A stretch of 14,387 nt of DNA from assembly GCA_040753915.1 (NCBI GenBank), contig JBFMDN010000100.1:1-14387 (forward strand). The letters run 5' to 3'. Positions 14,134-14,387 of the stretch are shown piece after piece (the stretch's first letter is position 1; every line of letters begins with the position of its first letter). The notes under the pieces were generated by a model. It had not been told where the DNA came from and made no database searches. It saw nothing but the letters and a program-made list of their open reading frames with translations. The position numbers were made by a program, and so were the translations under genes. This DNA is from JBFMDN01 sp040753915 (GTDB taxonomy: Bacteria > Desulfobacterota > Desulfomonilia > Desulfomonilales > Desulfomonilaceae).

Positions 14134-14387
14134 CTCGTGTGATTTCCGTGGCCGGTCGTGGCCGCCTCCTTGGGACGAGGCTCTGTGCGAGGGCCTGGAT
14201 CGCGGGTCAAAAAAAGTGAAAAACCTCGTTGTTCTTGACAGATCAAGAAGATAGAATGCTTGTAACCGTTCACCGCGATCCCCCCGGTTGGGGTTGATTT
14301 TGGCGTTCAGGCGTTTTGCCGGTCCTTTCCAGTCGCGCGATATCGCGCACGTTTTTAATACACTATTGACAAGATCCCAAGAATGGT
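14134..14387. other. Non-coding right edge with palindrome and -35-like hexamers
   Basis: No credible gene. It contains CCCC-ccggtt-GGGG (around 14281-14293) and the palindrome at 14335-14348. TTGACA at 14235-14240 has no good -10, and TTGACA at 14366-14371 would have its -10 just beyond the window and may drive a gene to the right. Confidence 0.35.
14335..14348. promoter_or_regulatory. Perfect 14-bp palindrome GCGCGATATCGCGC
   Basis: Self-complementary over 14 bp and followed on the plus strand by ACGTTTTTAATA. It could be a compact terminator (5-bp GC stem, ATAT loop, T5) or an operator next to the -35-like TTGACA 18 nt downstream. Confidence 0.35.

Noticed and set aside
14034..14273. Minus-strand 79-codon frame at the right edge
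   Set aside because: No ribosome site; it runs through the terminator-like region and is low in coding character.

Overview
The window reads as chromosomal DNA of an anaerobic, respiring Desulfobacterota-type bacterium (Desulfomonile- or Syntrophobacter-like). The reasons are the Mo/W-bis-MGD oxidoreductase with a four-cluster ferredoxin partner, a PaaK-type CoA ligase, a Hanks kinase fused to an FGE-sulfatase domain, small Cys-rich proteins, and repeat-rich intergenic spacers. This placement is inference from gene content; there is no rRNA or other marker. I see no tRNA, rRNA or CRISPR array.

Left part, minus strand (read from 5.1 kb down to 0.06 kb): an IclR regulator, then a 156-nt gap, then a tightly packed operon. 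Its order is PaaK-like adenylate-forming CoA ligase, a 68-residue unknown protein, a DMSO-reductase-superfamily catalytic subunit, and a 16-cysteine ferredoxin subunit. The first three genes overlap by TAATG and ATGA junctions and the fourth follows after 11 nt. The likely logic is activation of a carboxylic (perhaps aromatic) acid to its CoA thioester, then redox or hydration chemistry at a Mo/W cofactor with electrons passing through the ferredoxin, all under IclR control. At the extreme left the ferredoxin tail looks replaced by the end of a transposase-bearing element, whose first 22 codons are visible.

Middle part (5.1-9.8 kb), minus strand: a roughly 800-nt non-coding stretch with hairpins, then a membrane Ser/Thr kinase with a C-terminal FGE-sulfatase domain, overlapping by ATGA with a NosL-like copper-binding protein. 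Upstream of the kinase lie a 240-bp inverted-repeat (MITE-like) element and two small exported proteins, one very rich in cysteine.

Right part: a minus-strand exported CstB-like protein (persulfide dioxygenase-type beta-lactamase fold, inactive rhodanese-like domain, active rhodanese domain). It diverges from a plus-strand group: a small unknown protein behind a possible sigma-54 promoter, a 56-residue CxxC protein, and a PsiE-family membrane protein started by GTG. The window ends in a non-coding region with a terminator-like structure, a perfect 14-bp palindrome and a consensus -35 hexamer.
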